Source of the DNA: CAVVSD01 sp963837655
GTDB taxonomy: Bacteria > Actinomycetota > Thermoleophilia > Solirubrobacterales > Solirubrobacteraceae
Length of the DNA stretch: 64,000 bases
Reading direction: 5' to 3'
Assembly (NCBI GenBank): GCA_963837655.1
Contig: CAWIOK010000021.1
Coordinates: 612,063-676,062, forward strand
The position numbers and the translations under genes were made by a program. The notes under the pieces are model-generated. The model saw only the letters and a list, made by a program, of their open reading frames with translations, had not been told where the DNA came from and did not search any database. Below are positions 41,329-48,492 of the stretch, one piece after another. The first letter of the stretch is position 1, and every line of letters starts with the position of its first letter.

Positions 41329-41926
41329 GCAGGTCCACCGTCTCGTCGCGGGCCAGGACCTGCACCAGTGCCGGCCGCGCGGCAGCGGCTGCCAGCGCTC
41401 CCTGCAGCGCCGCGGAGCCAGACCGCGCGGCCCGCGCCGGCTCGCCGGCGCTGAGCTGCAGCGCGGCCCCGATGGCGTCGGCCGTCAGGGTGAGCGCGAT
41501 GTCGATGCGCCCGAGCACCGGCGAGTCGTAGCGCAGGTAGACCGTCCGAGGACGATCCTCGGACCCCCGCACGGACACTCCGTCCTGATCGGGCTCGAGG
41601 TACAGCCGCGCGGTCGCGCCGTTGGGCAGCGCCAGCGGCGGCAGCATCGTGAGCCCCTGCGTCGTCGCCTGCGCCCCGGGCGCCTGTGGCGCCTCGACGA
41701 CCTTCAGGACGAGCTTCTCGGCCGACGCCTCCTGCACGCGGACGCGCAGCGCGTCGCCCTCCTGCACGCCGTCCGGCAGCTGCGCGGACAGCCGCGCGCC
41801 GAGCAGCAGCAGCGTCCCGCGATCGCCCTCGCGCGAGAGCACGCGCGCGCCCAGGACCGACCCCACTGTGAGCGGGACGTCCGGCGCGACGGCGCGCAGC
41901 ATCGTCAGTGCGACGGAGGCGGTCAT
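41321..41926 (-). CDS. FliK-like/YlqG-type protein
   Basis: 201 aa. It lacks the N-terminal ruler but has a C-terminal segment reminiscent of FliK (TARLYLEPDQDGVSVRGSEDRPRTVYLRYDSPVLGRIDIALTLTADAIGAALQLSAGEPARAA). Pairing with a FlhB-C homologue matches the ylqG-ylqH pair of Bacillus. The function there is poorly known. ATG 41926 lies about 10 nt from the predicted -10 box. Confidence 0.65.
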   Translation of the reverse strand: MTASVALTMLRAVAPDVPLTVGSVLGARVLSREGDRGTLLLLGARLSAQLPDGVQEGDALRVRVQEASAEKLVLKVVEAPQAPGAQATTQGLTMLPPLALPNGATARLYLEPDQDGVSVRGSEDRPRTVYLRYDSPVLGRIDIALTLTADAIGAALQLSAGEPARAARSGSAALQGALAAAAARPALVQVLARDETVDLRA

Positions 41927-41935
41927 CCATCCGTC

Positions 41936-41962
41936 CTATCGGCCGTTCAAGCACCGTCTGTA
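41936..41962 (-). promoter_or_regulatory. Possible divergent sigma-28-like promoter of the FliK-like/FlhX pair
   Basis: Minus strand: TACA at 41962-41959 (expected TCAA), 16 nt spacer, CCGATAG at 41942-41936. It overlaps the flgF promoter on the other strand almost completely. Confidence 0.4.
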
Positions 41963-41973
41963 GTTGCCGACCA
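41947..41973 (+). promoter_or_regulatory. Sigma-28-like promoter of flgF
   Basis: TCAA at 41947-41950, 16 nt spacer, CCGACCA at 41967-41973, then CC. The predicted RNA start lies within a few bases of the ATG codons at 41976/41982, so the mRNA may be leaderless. Confidence 0.65.
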
Positions 41974-41981
41974 CCATGGTG

Positions 41982-42665
41982 ATGAACCGAGGCCTCTACG
42001 TCGCTGCGTCCGGCATGCTCGCCATGCAGGCCCGCCAGGACCAGCTCTCCAACGACCTCGCGAACGCCGCCACGCCCGGCTACAAGCAGGACCGCACCGC
42101 CCAGAAGGCCTTCGGCGAGCTGCTCGTCCGCAACGTGCAGGGCAACCAGCAGGTCGGCACCATGGCCGCGGGCGTTCGCCTGGAGCAGCAGACCACCGAT
42201 CTCCGCGCGGCTCCGCTGCGCCAGACCGACGAGCCGCTGGACCTCGCCGTCGACGGCGAGGGCTACTTCGGCGTGCAGACGGCGCAAGGCGTGCGCTACA
42301 CCCGCGACGGCAGCTTCGCGTCCTCGGCCGACGGCACGCTCGTCGACCAGATGGGCAACAAGGTCCTGAGCAAGGACGGCAACCCCGTCAAGCTCAAGGC
42401 CGACGGCACCGTCGACGGCGCCGCGGTCGGCGTCTTCGCGCTCACGACACCGGTCAAGTCCGGCGACGGCCAGTTCACCGGCCGCGCGACGGGCCAGGCG
42501 ACCGGCAAGGTCCGCACGGGCGAGCTCGAGGGCTCCGGCGTCGACGCCGCCCGCACGATGGTCGAGATGATGGCCTCGCTGCGCGCCTACGAGGCCGGCC
42601 AGAAGGCCCTCACGACGATCGACGACACGCTCGGCAAGGCCGCCGGGCTCGGCTCGATCCGCTAG
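41982..42665 (+). CDS. flgF: FlgF/FlhO-type rod protein
   Basis: About 227 aa. MNRGLYVAASGMLAMQARQDQLSNDLANAATPGYKQD at the start and GVDAARTMVEMMASLRAYEAGQKALTTIDDTL at the end are rod-protein signatures. The middle (TDEPLDLAVDGEGYFGVQT) is FlgF/FlgG-like. The first of two adjacent paralogues is assigned FlgF by analogy to flhO-flhP. The start at 41982 fits homologues; 41976 is possible. Confidence 0.88.
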   Translation: MNRGLYVAASGMLAMQARQDQLSNDLANAATPGYKQDRTAQKAFGELLVRNVQGNQQVGTMAAGVRLEQQTTDLRAAPLRQTDEPLDLAVDGEGYFGVQTAQGVRYTRDGSFASSADGTLVDQMGNKVLSKDGNPVKLKADGTVDGAAVGVFALTTPVKSGDGQFTGRATGQATGKVRTGELEGSGVDAARTMVEMMASLRAYEAGQKALTTIDDTLGKAAGLGSIR

Positions 42666-42670
42666 CCGAC

Positions 42671-42697
42671 TCAAGTCCTCGACCACCCGACCGACCA
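42671..42697 (+). promoter_or_regulatory. Sigma-28-like promoter of flgG
   Basis: TCAA at 42671-42674, 16 nt spacer, CCGACCA at 42691-42697. Identical boxes to the flgF promoter. It lies in the 44-bp gap between flgF and flgG. Confidence 0.65.
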
Positions 42698-42709
42698 CCC
42701 AGGACACCG

Positions 42710-43444
42710 ATGCTCGAAGGCATGTACTCAGCAGCCGCCGGCATGGCGGCACAGCAGCAGCGGCTCGACGCGGTCTCCAACGACATCGCCAACGCGAACA
42801 CGACGGGCTACAAGCGCGTCCGCGTGGCGTTCCGCGACCTCCTCTACACGCCCGCCGGGCTCGCCACGCAGCAGGGCGTCACCGAGGGCGCCGGCTCGAT
42901 GGCGACGACCATCGGCCGCGGGTCCGCGCAGGGATCGCTCCAGCGCACCGACGAGCCGCTCGACGTTGCGCTGCAGGGCCAGGGCTTCCTCAGGATGAAG
43001 CACGACGGCAAGGACATGCTGACGCGCGACGGCAACCTGCGCTTCGACGACCAGGGCCGACTGGGCAACGCGCGCGGCGACCTCGTCGAGCCTGCGATCC
43101 AGCTCCCTGCCGGCGCCGACGAGCGCAACGTCAAGATCGAGGCCGACGGCAGCGTGTCGCTCGACGGCAAGGCGCTCGGCAAGCTCTCGATCGTCAACGT
43201 GCCGTCGCCCGACGGCCTCGCGCCGCTCGGCGACAACGGCTTCGTGGCGACCGCCCAGAGCGGCGCCGTCCGCGCGGCCGACCCCTCCACGAAGGTCGAG
43301 CAGGGCGTCCTCGAGATGTCCAACGTGGACATGGGCGACGCGATGACCGACATGCTCCAGTCCCAGCGCGCCTACGAGATGGCCTCCAAGGCCATCCAGG
43401 CCCAGGACAAGGCCGCCGAGATCGCCAACGGGGTCAAGCGCTGA
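42710..43444 (+). CDS. flgG: FlgG, distal rod protein
   Basis: 244 aa. MYSAAAGMAAQQQRLDAVSNDIANANTTGYKRVRVAFRDLLY, then TDEPLDVALQGQGFLRM, and C-terminal VEQGVLEMSNVDMGDAMTDMLQSQRAYEMASKAIQAQDKAAEIANGVKR, all FlgG motifs. It precedes the rod-binding gene with TGATG overlap. In Bacillus this is the FlhP position. Confidence 0.93.
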   Translation: MLEGMYSAAAGMAAQQQRLDAVSNDIANANTTGYKRVRVAFRDLLYTPAGLATQQGVTEGAGSMATTIGRGSAQGSLQRTDEPLDVALQGQGFLRMKHDGKDMLTRDGNLRFDDQGRLGNARGDLVEPAIQLPAGADERNVKIEADGSVSLDGKALGKLSIVNVPSPDGLAPLGDNGFVATAQSGAVRAADPSTKVEQGVLEMSNVDMGDAMTDMLQSQRAYEMASKAIQAQDKAAEIANGVKR

Positions 43445-43743
43445 TGAGCGCAGCACTCCCTCCGATCGACAACGCCCTGCTGCCGGCCGACGTCCGCAAC
43501 GGCACGCCCGAGCGGCGCAAGCAGTACGACGCGGCCCTCTCCTTCGAGAGCCAGCTCGTCGGCGAGCTCACCAAGCAGCTCGCCAAGACCGCCGAGCCCG
43601 ACGACGCGTCCAGCGGCTCCGCGGCCACCCAGACCTACCGCGACATGCTGCCCGGCGCGATGGCCGACGCCGTCATGGCCGAGGGCGGCCTCGGGCTGGC
43701 CCAGCAGATCGACAAGTCCCTGACGCAGGAGGGCACGAAGTGA
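43444..43743 (+). CDS. flgJ: FlgJ-type rod-binding protein
   Basis: 99 aa consisting only of the N-terminal rod-capping domain of FlgJ (YDAALSFESQLVGELTKQL; TYRDMLPGAMADAVMAEGGLGLAQQIDKSLTQ). The muramidase half is missing; the SLT gene at 26234 may replace it. Its start overlaps flgG, and its stop overlaps flgN as GTGA. Confidence 0.88.
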   Translation: MSAALPPIDNALLPADVRNGTPERRKQYDAALSFESQLVGELTKQLAKTAEPDDASSGSAATQTYRDMLPGAMADAVMAEGGLGLAQQIDKSLTQEGTK

Positions 43744-44279
43744 ACGCCGCGCTCCTCCCCTCCGCTCCGGTGCAGTCGGGCCTCGGCCCCGCCCTGGTCG
43801 CCCACCTCGACGACCAGCTCGCGTCGACCGGGCGCCTGCTGCAGATCGTCCTGGCCCAGGCCACCGCGATCCGCGACCGCGACGTCGACACCGTCCTCGC
43901 GGCGATCACCGAGATCCAGGGCGAGATGGACCGCCGCGCGGCCCTCGAGCGCGTCCGCGCCGAGCTGCTGGCCCACGCCGGCGCGCAGCTCGGGGTGCCG
44001 GCGCACGTCGTCACGCTCGACGCGATCTGCTCGTTGATCCCGCCGACCGACGCCATCGCCGCCCGCGAGCGCAGCGCACAGCTGCGCGGCATGCTGGCCG
44101 AGGTCGGCCGCCAGCATCAGGCCAACCGCATCCTCATGCGCCAGGAGCTCGCGTTCCTCGAGCACCTGACCCGCCTGCTGGGCGGCGAGGAGCACGGCGC
44201 CTACGCCCCGCCGGGGGCCGGCGCGCCCGCGCATCCGGCCGCCCCGAACCCGCATCGCGTCCTGGACCTCCAGGCATGA
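43740..44279 (+). CDS. flgN: FlgN, chaperone of hook-filament junction proteins
   Basis: 179 aa, helical FlgN pattern (LVAHLDDQLASTGRLLQIVLAQATAIRDRDVDTVLAAITEIQGEMDRRAALERVRAELLAHAG; VGRQHQANRILMRQELAFLEHLTRLL). It lies directly before flgK, as is normal. GTG start with GTGA overlap; the stop overlaps flgK as ATGA. The flgM gene that usually precedes flgN is missing here. Confidence 0.88.
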   Translation: MNAALLPSAPVQSGLGPALVAHLDDQLASTGRLLQIVLAQATAIRDRDVDTVLAAITEIQGEMDRRAALERVRAELLAHAGAQLGVPAHVVTLDAICSLIPPTDAIAARERSAQLRGMLAEVGRQHQANRILMRQELAFLEHLTRLLGGEEHGAYAPPGAGAPAHPAAPNPHRVLDLQA

Positions 44280-45592
44280 CCTCGATCTCGACCTTCAGCG
44301 GCCTGCAGACGTCCCTGCGCGGCCTGCTCGCCCAGCAGCGCAGCCTCGACGTCACGGCGCACAACATCGCCAACGCGCAGACCGAGGGCTACACCCGCCA
44401 GGAGGCGGTCCTCGGCGCGGCGACGCCGTACACGATCTCCGCGGGCGCGCTCGCCGGCGGCGCCGGCGCCCAGCTCGGACAGGGCGTCGACGTCCTCCAG
44501 TACCGCCGCATGCGCGACTCGTTCCTGGACCTGCAGTACCGGGCCCAGAACATGGCGCTGGGCGAGAAGACGACGACGGCCGACGGCCTCTCACAGGTCG
44601 AGGACCAGCTCGGCGAGCCGGGCGACGACGCGATCTCCGGCCTGCTCGGCAAGTTCTGGGACGCCTGGGGCGCCCTGGAGTCCAACCCGACCGACGGCGC
44701 CGCGAAGGCCGCCGTCGTCTCCAGCGGCCAGGCCCTGTCCGGCGCCCTGAAGGACCTCGACACGCGCCTCGGAGCGCTGTCGGACACCGCGGCCGCCGAG
44801 TACTCGTCGCTCACGACCGACGCGGGCAACGACGTCGGCAACTACGCCAACCAGCTCGCGTCGCTCAACAAGGCGATCAAGGAGCAGGTGGCGGTCGGGC
44901 GCCAGCCCAACGACCTGCTCGACCAGCGCGACCTCGTCCTGGACAAGCTCTCCGAGCTCGGCCAGGTGTCCACGAGCGACACGGACGGCGACGGTTCGCT
45001 CGACGTCTCCTTCGGCGGCGCGGCCCAGCCCCTCGTCGACGGCGCAACCGGCACGGTGACGTGGCCGCAGACGCTGACCGCCCCCGGCGGCAAGCTCGGC
45101 GCGCTGCAGACCCTGCAGACCACCATCGCCGGCTACCGCTCGCAGCTCGATGCCGTCGCCTCCAGCCTGGCGTCGGGCGTGAACGCGATCCACGGCACGC
45201 CCCCCTTCTTCACCGGCACGACGGCGTCCACGCTGACGGTCAACGTCACGATCTCGACGCTCCAGGCCGGCAGCGGCGCGACCGCGGGCGACAACTCGAT
45301 CGCGCGCGCCATCGGCGCCCTGCGCAACGGCTCCATCGACGCCGGCTACTCGAGCTTCGTGCGCCAGGTCGCCTCCGACGCCAGCGAGGCCAACCGCGCG
45401 TCCTCGACGCAGTCCTCGATCGTCACGACGCTGGACGAGCGGCGCTCCTCCGTCTCCGGCGTCTCCCTCGACGAGGAGATGACGAACATGATCCGCTTCC
45501 AGCGCGGCTACCAGGCCTCCTCCCGGGCGATGTCCACGATGGACGAGATGCTCGACACCCTCATCAACCGCACCGGACGGGTCGGTCTGTAG
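44276..45592 (+). CDS. flgK: FlgK, hook-filament junction protein 1
   Basis: 438 aa. The N-terminal SGLQTSLRGLLAQQRSLDVTAHNIANAQTEGYTRQEAVL and C-terminal SGVSLDEEMTNMIRFQRGYQASSRAMSTMDEMLDTLINRTG are diagnostic. The central QPNDLLDQRDLVLDKLSEL is also FlgK. It is slightly short for the family. Confidence 0.96.
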   Translation: MTSISTFSGLQTSLRGLLAQQRSLDVTAHNIANAQTEGYTRQEAVLGAATPYTISAGALAGGAGAQLGQGVDVLQYRRMRDSFLDLQYRAQNMALGEKTTTADGLSQVEDQLGEPGDDAISGLLGKFWDAWGALESNPTDGAAKAAVVSSGQALSGALKDLDTRLGALSDTAAAEYSSLTTDAGNDVGNYANQLASLNKAIKEQVAVGRQPNDLLDQRDLVLDKLSELGQVSTSDTDGDGSLDVSFGGAAQPLVDGATGTVTWPQTLTAPGGKLGALQTLQTTIAGYRSQLDAVASSLASGVNAIHGTPPFFTGTTASTLTVNVTISTLQAGSGATAGDNSIARAIGALRNGSIDAGYSSFVRQVASDASEANRASSTQSSIVTTLDERRSSVSGVSLDEEMTNMIRFQRGYQASSRAMSTMDEMLDTLINRTGRVGL

Positions 45593-45595
45593 GCC

Positions 45596-46498
45596 ATGCG
45601 CATCACCGAAGGCATCATCGCCGGACGCAACCTGGCCGACCTCCAGCGCGCCAACAGCGCCGTCTCCAAGGCCTCCCAGCAGGTCTCGACCGGCAACAAG
45701 ATCCTGCGCCCCTCCGACGACCCCCAGGGCGTCCAGAAGGCGCTGAACCTCCGCAGCGACCTCGCGGCCACCGGCCAGTACATCGACACGGCGAACGCGT
45801 CGCAGGGCTGGGCGCAGGCGACCGACGACGCGTTGAGCGGCATCAACGACGTGCTGCAGAAGGCGCGCGAGGTGCTCGTCCAGGGCGGCAACGACACGAT
45901 GAGCCAGAAGGACCGCAACGACCTCGCGACGCAGATCGACCAGCTCATCGGGCAGGCGAAGGCGTCCGGCAACGCGACCTTCGACGGCCAGTACATCTTC
46001 GCCGGGCAGAAGACCGATACACCCCCGTACGACCCCGACGGCGGCGACGCCTACGCGGGCGATGCCGGGGCGATCGTCCGCACCATCGGCCCCGGCGTCT
46101 CCGTGCGCCTCAACGGCACCACGGGCAGCGTCCTGGGCGACGGCACCGACGGCAAGGCCCTGCAGGTCCTTCGCGACATCGCCACGCACCTCCGCGGCGG
46201 CACGCCGGCCGACGCCAACGCACTGCGCGGGTCCGATCTGAAGGCCATCGACGCAAGCATGGAGGACGTCAGCACCGCGCGGGCCGAGGCCGGCGCGCTG
46301 TCCAACCGCCTCACCACGGCCGTGAACCGGCTGACGGACGTTCAGGCGTCCACCGAGAAGGTCCGGTCCGGCGTCGAGTACGTCGACCTGGCCGAGGCCA
46401 TCTCGCAGCTCTCCAGCCAGCAGGCCGTCTACCAGGCGGCGCTCCAGGCGACGGGCTCCAGCCTCAGCCAGCGCACGCTCATGGACTTCCTCGGTTAG
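45596..46498 (+). CDS. flgL: FlgL, hook-filament junction protein 3
   Basis: 300 aa, flagellin-like ends (RITEGIIAGRNLADLQRANSAVSKASQQVSTGNKILRPSDDPQGVQKALNLRSDL; VEYVDLAEAISQLSSQQAVYQAALQATGSSLSQRTLMDFL). It follows flgK after 3 nt. Normal length. Confidence 0.95.
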   Translation: MRITEGIIAGRNLADLQRANSAVSKASQQVSTGNKILRPSDDPQGVQKALNLRSDLAATGQYIDTANASQGWAQATDDALSGINDVLQKAREVLVQGGNDTMSQKDRNDLATQIDQLIGQAKASGNATFDGQYIFAGQKTDTPPYDPDGGDAYAGDAGAIVRTIGPGVSVRLNGTTGSVLGDGTDGKALQVLRDIATHLRGGTPADANALRGSDLKAIDASMEDVSTARAEAGALSNRLTTAVNRLTDVQASTEKVRSGVEYVDLAEAISQLSSQQAVYQAALQATGSSLSQRTLMDFLG

Positions 46499-46516
46499 CA
46501 CGTTGGCGTCCCGCGC

Positions 46517-46543
46517 TCAAGTTCGGGCCGCAAATGCCGACGT
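46517..46543 (+). promoter_or_regulatory. Sigma-28-like promoter of fliW-csrA-flagellin 3
   Basis: TCAA at 46517-46520, 16 nt spacer, CCGACGT at 46537-46543, in the flgL-fliW gap. Confidence 0.6.
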
Positions 46544-46566
46544 ATGTTCGTGATGGCCACCGCCCA

Positions 46567-46589
46567 CCACACCCATGGAGGATCCGTGG
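46567..46589 (+). promoter_or_regulatory. fliW ribosome-site hairpin candidate with AUGGAGGAU loop
   Basis: CCAC (46567-46570) can pair with GTGG (46586-46589), which contains the fliW GTG start, leaving AUGGAGGAU in the loop. It is a weak 4-bp stem. If real, CsrA could bind its own operon leader. Confidence 0.3.
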
Positions 46590-47038
46590 ACGCAGTGACT
46601 CTCCGGTCCACACGCTTCGGCGAGCTCGAGGTTCCCGCCGAGGCGGTGATCGAGTTCCCGAACGGCCTCATCGGCCTCGGTGGCTCCCGGTACACGCTCC
46701 TGGCCCGCTCCGACGAGGCCATGTTCGTCTGGCTGCACTCGGTCGACGATCCCGCGATCGCGATCCCGCTCACCAACCCCTGGAAGTTCTTCCAGGACTA
46801 CGCCGTCGAGCTCTCCGACAGCGATGAGCAGCGGATCGGCATCGAGGACCCGGCCGCAGCGCAGGTCTACGTGACCGTCCGCGCCGCCGAGGCGATCGAG
46901 GACTTCACCGCCAACCTCCGGGCCCCGATCCTCCTCGTCGACGGACGCGGCTACCAGGTGATCAACCAGGCACCTGACTCACCTGTGCGGATCCCGCTGC
47001 TCGCGGGCGTCGCCGACAAGGCCGGCCAGGCCGCCTAG
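46586..47038 (+). CDS. fliW: FliW, flagellar assembly factor and CsrA antagonist
   Basis: 150 aa. VTLRSTRFGELEVPAEAVIEFPNGLIGLGGSRYTLLARSDEAMFVWLHSVDDPAIAIPLTNPW matches FliW. FliW binds free flagellin or CsrA, so falling flagellin levels free it to block CsrA (known in Bacillus). GTG 46586 is chosen from GGAGGAT upstream; GTG 46595 is an in-frame alternative with better spacing. csrA follows after 36 nt. Confidence 0.95.
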   Translation: MDAVTLRSTRFGELEVPAEAVIEFPNGLIGLGGSRYTLLARSDEAMFVWLHSVDDPAIAIPLTNPWKFFQDYAVELSDSDEQRIGIEDPAAAQVYVTVRAAEAIEDFTANLRAPILLVDGRGYQVINQAPDSPVRIPLLAGVADKAGQAA

Positions 47039-47074
47039 GCCCTACGAGCACCTTTCCAAGGAGGAATCCCCCAC

Positions 47075-47302
47075 ATGCTCATCATCACCCGTCGTCCCGG
47101 AGAGAAGGTCATGCTCGGTGACGACGTCGTGGTCGAGGTGATCGAGGTCAGCGGCTCCAGCGTCCGCATCGGCATCGCAGCCCCGAGGTCCGTCCCGGTG
47201 TACCGGGAGGAGATCTGGCGGGCAGTCAAGGAGGAGAACGCGGCCGCCGCCGCCTCTCCCGTCACCGACCTTCCCCAGAACGTCCCGGCCTCCCAGGCCT
47301 GA
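47075..47302 (+). CDS. csrA: CsrA, RNA-binding translational regulator
   Basis: 75 aa. MLIITRRPGEKVMLGDDVVVEVIEVSGSSVRIGIAAPRSVPVYREEIWRAVKEE has the full CsrA fold, including the R near 44 in the VYREEI strand and the LIITRRPGE RNA-contact strand. It binds ANGGA in leader hairpins and blocks translation. SD CAAGGAGGAA upstream. It sits between fliW and a flagellin, the order fliW-csrA-hag known in Firmicutes. Confidence 0.97.
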   Translation: MLIITRRPGEKVMLGDDVVVEVIEVSGSSVRIGIAAPRSVPVYREEIWRAVKEENAAAAASPVTDLPQNVPASQA

Positions 47303-47346
47303 CGAAGCCACCCCCGCCCTCCTCCCTCAAGGAATCCACAACCGCG

Positions 47347-48156
47347 ATGTCCCTCAGGATCCAGAACAACATCGAGGCCATGGGCGCCCACCGCGCCCTG
47401 GTCCAGAACAACGACAAGCTGTCGAAGTCGATGGAGCGCCTCAGCTCCGGCTACCGCATCAACCGCGCGGCCGACGACGCCGCCGGCCTCGCGATCTCCG
47501 AGCGCATGCGCGCGCAGATCAGCGGTGTCGCGCAGGCGAACCGCAACGCCCAGGACGGCATCTCGATGGTCCAGACGGCGGAAGGCTCGCTGGACGAGGT
47601 CCACTCGATGCTCCAGCGCGTCCGCGAGCTGGCCGTGCAGTACAAGAACGGCTCCCTGAGCCAGAACGACCGCGACGCGATCCAGACCGAGGTCAACCAG
47701 CTCGCGTCGGAGATCGAGCGCATCGGCTCCAGCGCGGAGTTCAACGGCATCAAGGTGCTGAACGCCGCCGTCACGATCACCTTCCAGGTCGGCGCCAACG
47801 ACTCCGACTCCGTCGGCGTCGGCACGATCTCCCTCGGCGCCTCGATCAGCTCGGCCGTGTTCGCGCTGTCGTCGGCGGCGAACACCGACCTCAACGAGAT
47901 CGACGCCGCCATCGACGCCGTCAGCGCGCAGCGCTCGACGTTCGGCGCGGTGCAGAACCGCTTCGAGCACCTCATGAACGGGCTCAGCGTCTACCAGGAG
48001 AACCTCGTGTCGTCCGAGTCGCGCATCCGCGACGTGGACATGGCCGAGGAGATGACGACGATGACGAAGTACCAGATCCTGCAGCAGGCAGGAACCTCGA
48101 TGCTGGCGCAGGCCAACCAGCTGCCCCAGTCGGTCCTGTCGCTCCTCCGCGGCTAG
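47347..48156 (+). CDS. fliC: Flagellin 3
   Basis: 269 aa. MSLRIQNNIEAMGAHRALVQNNDKLSKSMERLSSGYRINRAADDAAGLAISERMR and SESRIRDVDMAEEMTTMTKYQILQQAGTSMLAQANQLPQSVLSLLRG. More divergent than the twin flagellins at 34-1831, with a different short centre. SD AAGGAA. The short leader (45 nt after csrA) shows no GGA-loop hairpin, unlike flagellins 1 and 2, so it may escape the same control or rely only on the ribosome site. Confidence 0.96.
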   Translation: MSLRIQNNIEAMGAHRALVQNNDKLSKSMERLSSGYRINRAADDAAGLAISERMRAQISGVAQANRNAQDGISMVQTAEGSLDEVHSMLQRVRELAVQYKNGSLSQNDRDAIQTEVNQLASEIERIGSSAEFNGIKVLNAAVTITFQVGANDSDSVGVGTISLGASISSAVFALSSAANTDLNEIDAAIDAVSAQRSTFGAVQNRFEHLMNGLSVYQENLVSSESRIRDVDMAEEMTTMTKYQILQQAGTSMLAQANQLPQSVLSLLRG

Positions 48157-48467
48157 GTGGCCGCCGCCCACAGGTAGCCCGACCCGAGCCACTCGGGTCG
48201 GGCCCTGAACTCCGGGCGAGCGCCCACAGGCCTGCTGCCGCGCGCGGCAGCGCCAGCCCCGCGCGCGCCAGGTCCTCCCCGAATCGCTCCGGCGTCGAGG
48301 ACGTTCCCGGCCGTCTCCACGGGCCGGCGGAACTCCCGCCCGAGGCCGCCCATCACGTAGGTGATCGACACCCCGTCGCCGAACTCTCCCTCGATGCGCC
48401 GCAGACACGGTTCGGCCGCCCAGGACCACGGACATGCGGGATCGGTGTAGGAGATGACGCCGATCAC
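48153..48467 (-). pseudogene. DsbA/FrnE-type oxidoreductase, truncated remnant
   Basis: The first 60 or so codons (VIGVISYTDPACPWSWAAEPCLRRIEGEFGDGVSITYVMGGLGREF) match the N terminus of DsbA-like proteins with a CPW site in place of CxxC. The rest of the usual 200 or more aa is missing; the frame runs into the flagellin terminator and stop. Remaining codons look like an out-of-frame continuation. Its 5' end is close to the divergent kinase start. Confidence 0.6.
48177..48203 (+). terminator. Terminator after flagellin 3
   Basis: A perfect 12-bp GC-rich stem with loop CCA lies 20 nt after the flagellin stop (left arm 48177-48188, right arm 48192-48203). It is the strongest hairpin seen in the window and closes the flagellar superlocus. 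Confidence 0.8.
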
Positions 48468-48492
48468 GGTCTCGGCGGGGGACAATGGGGAC

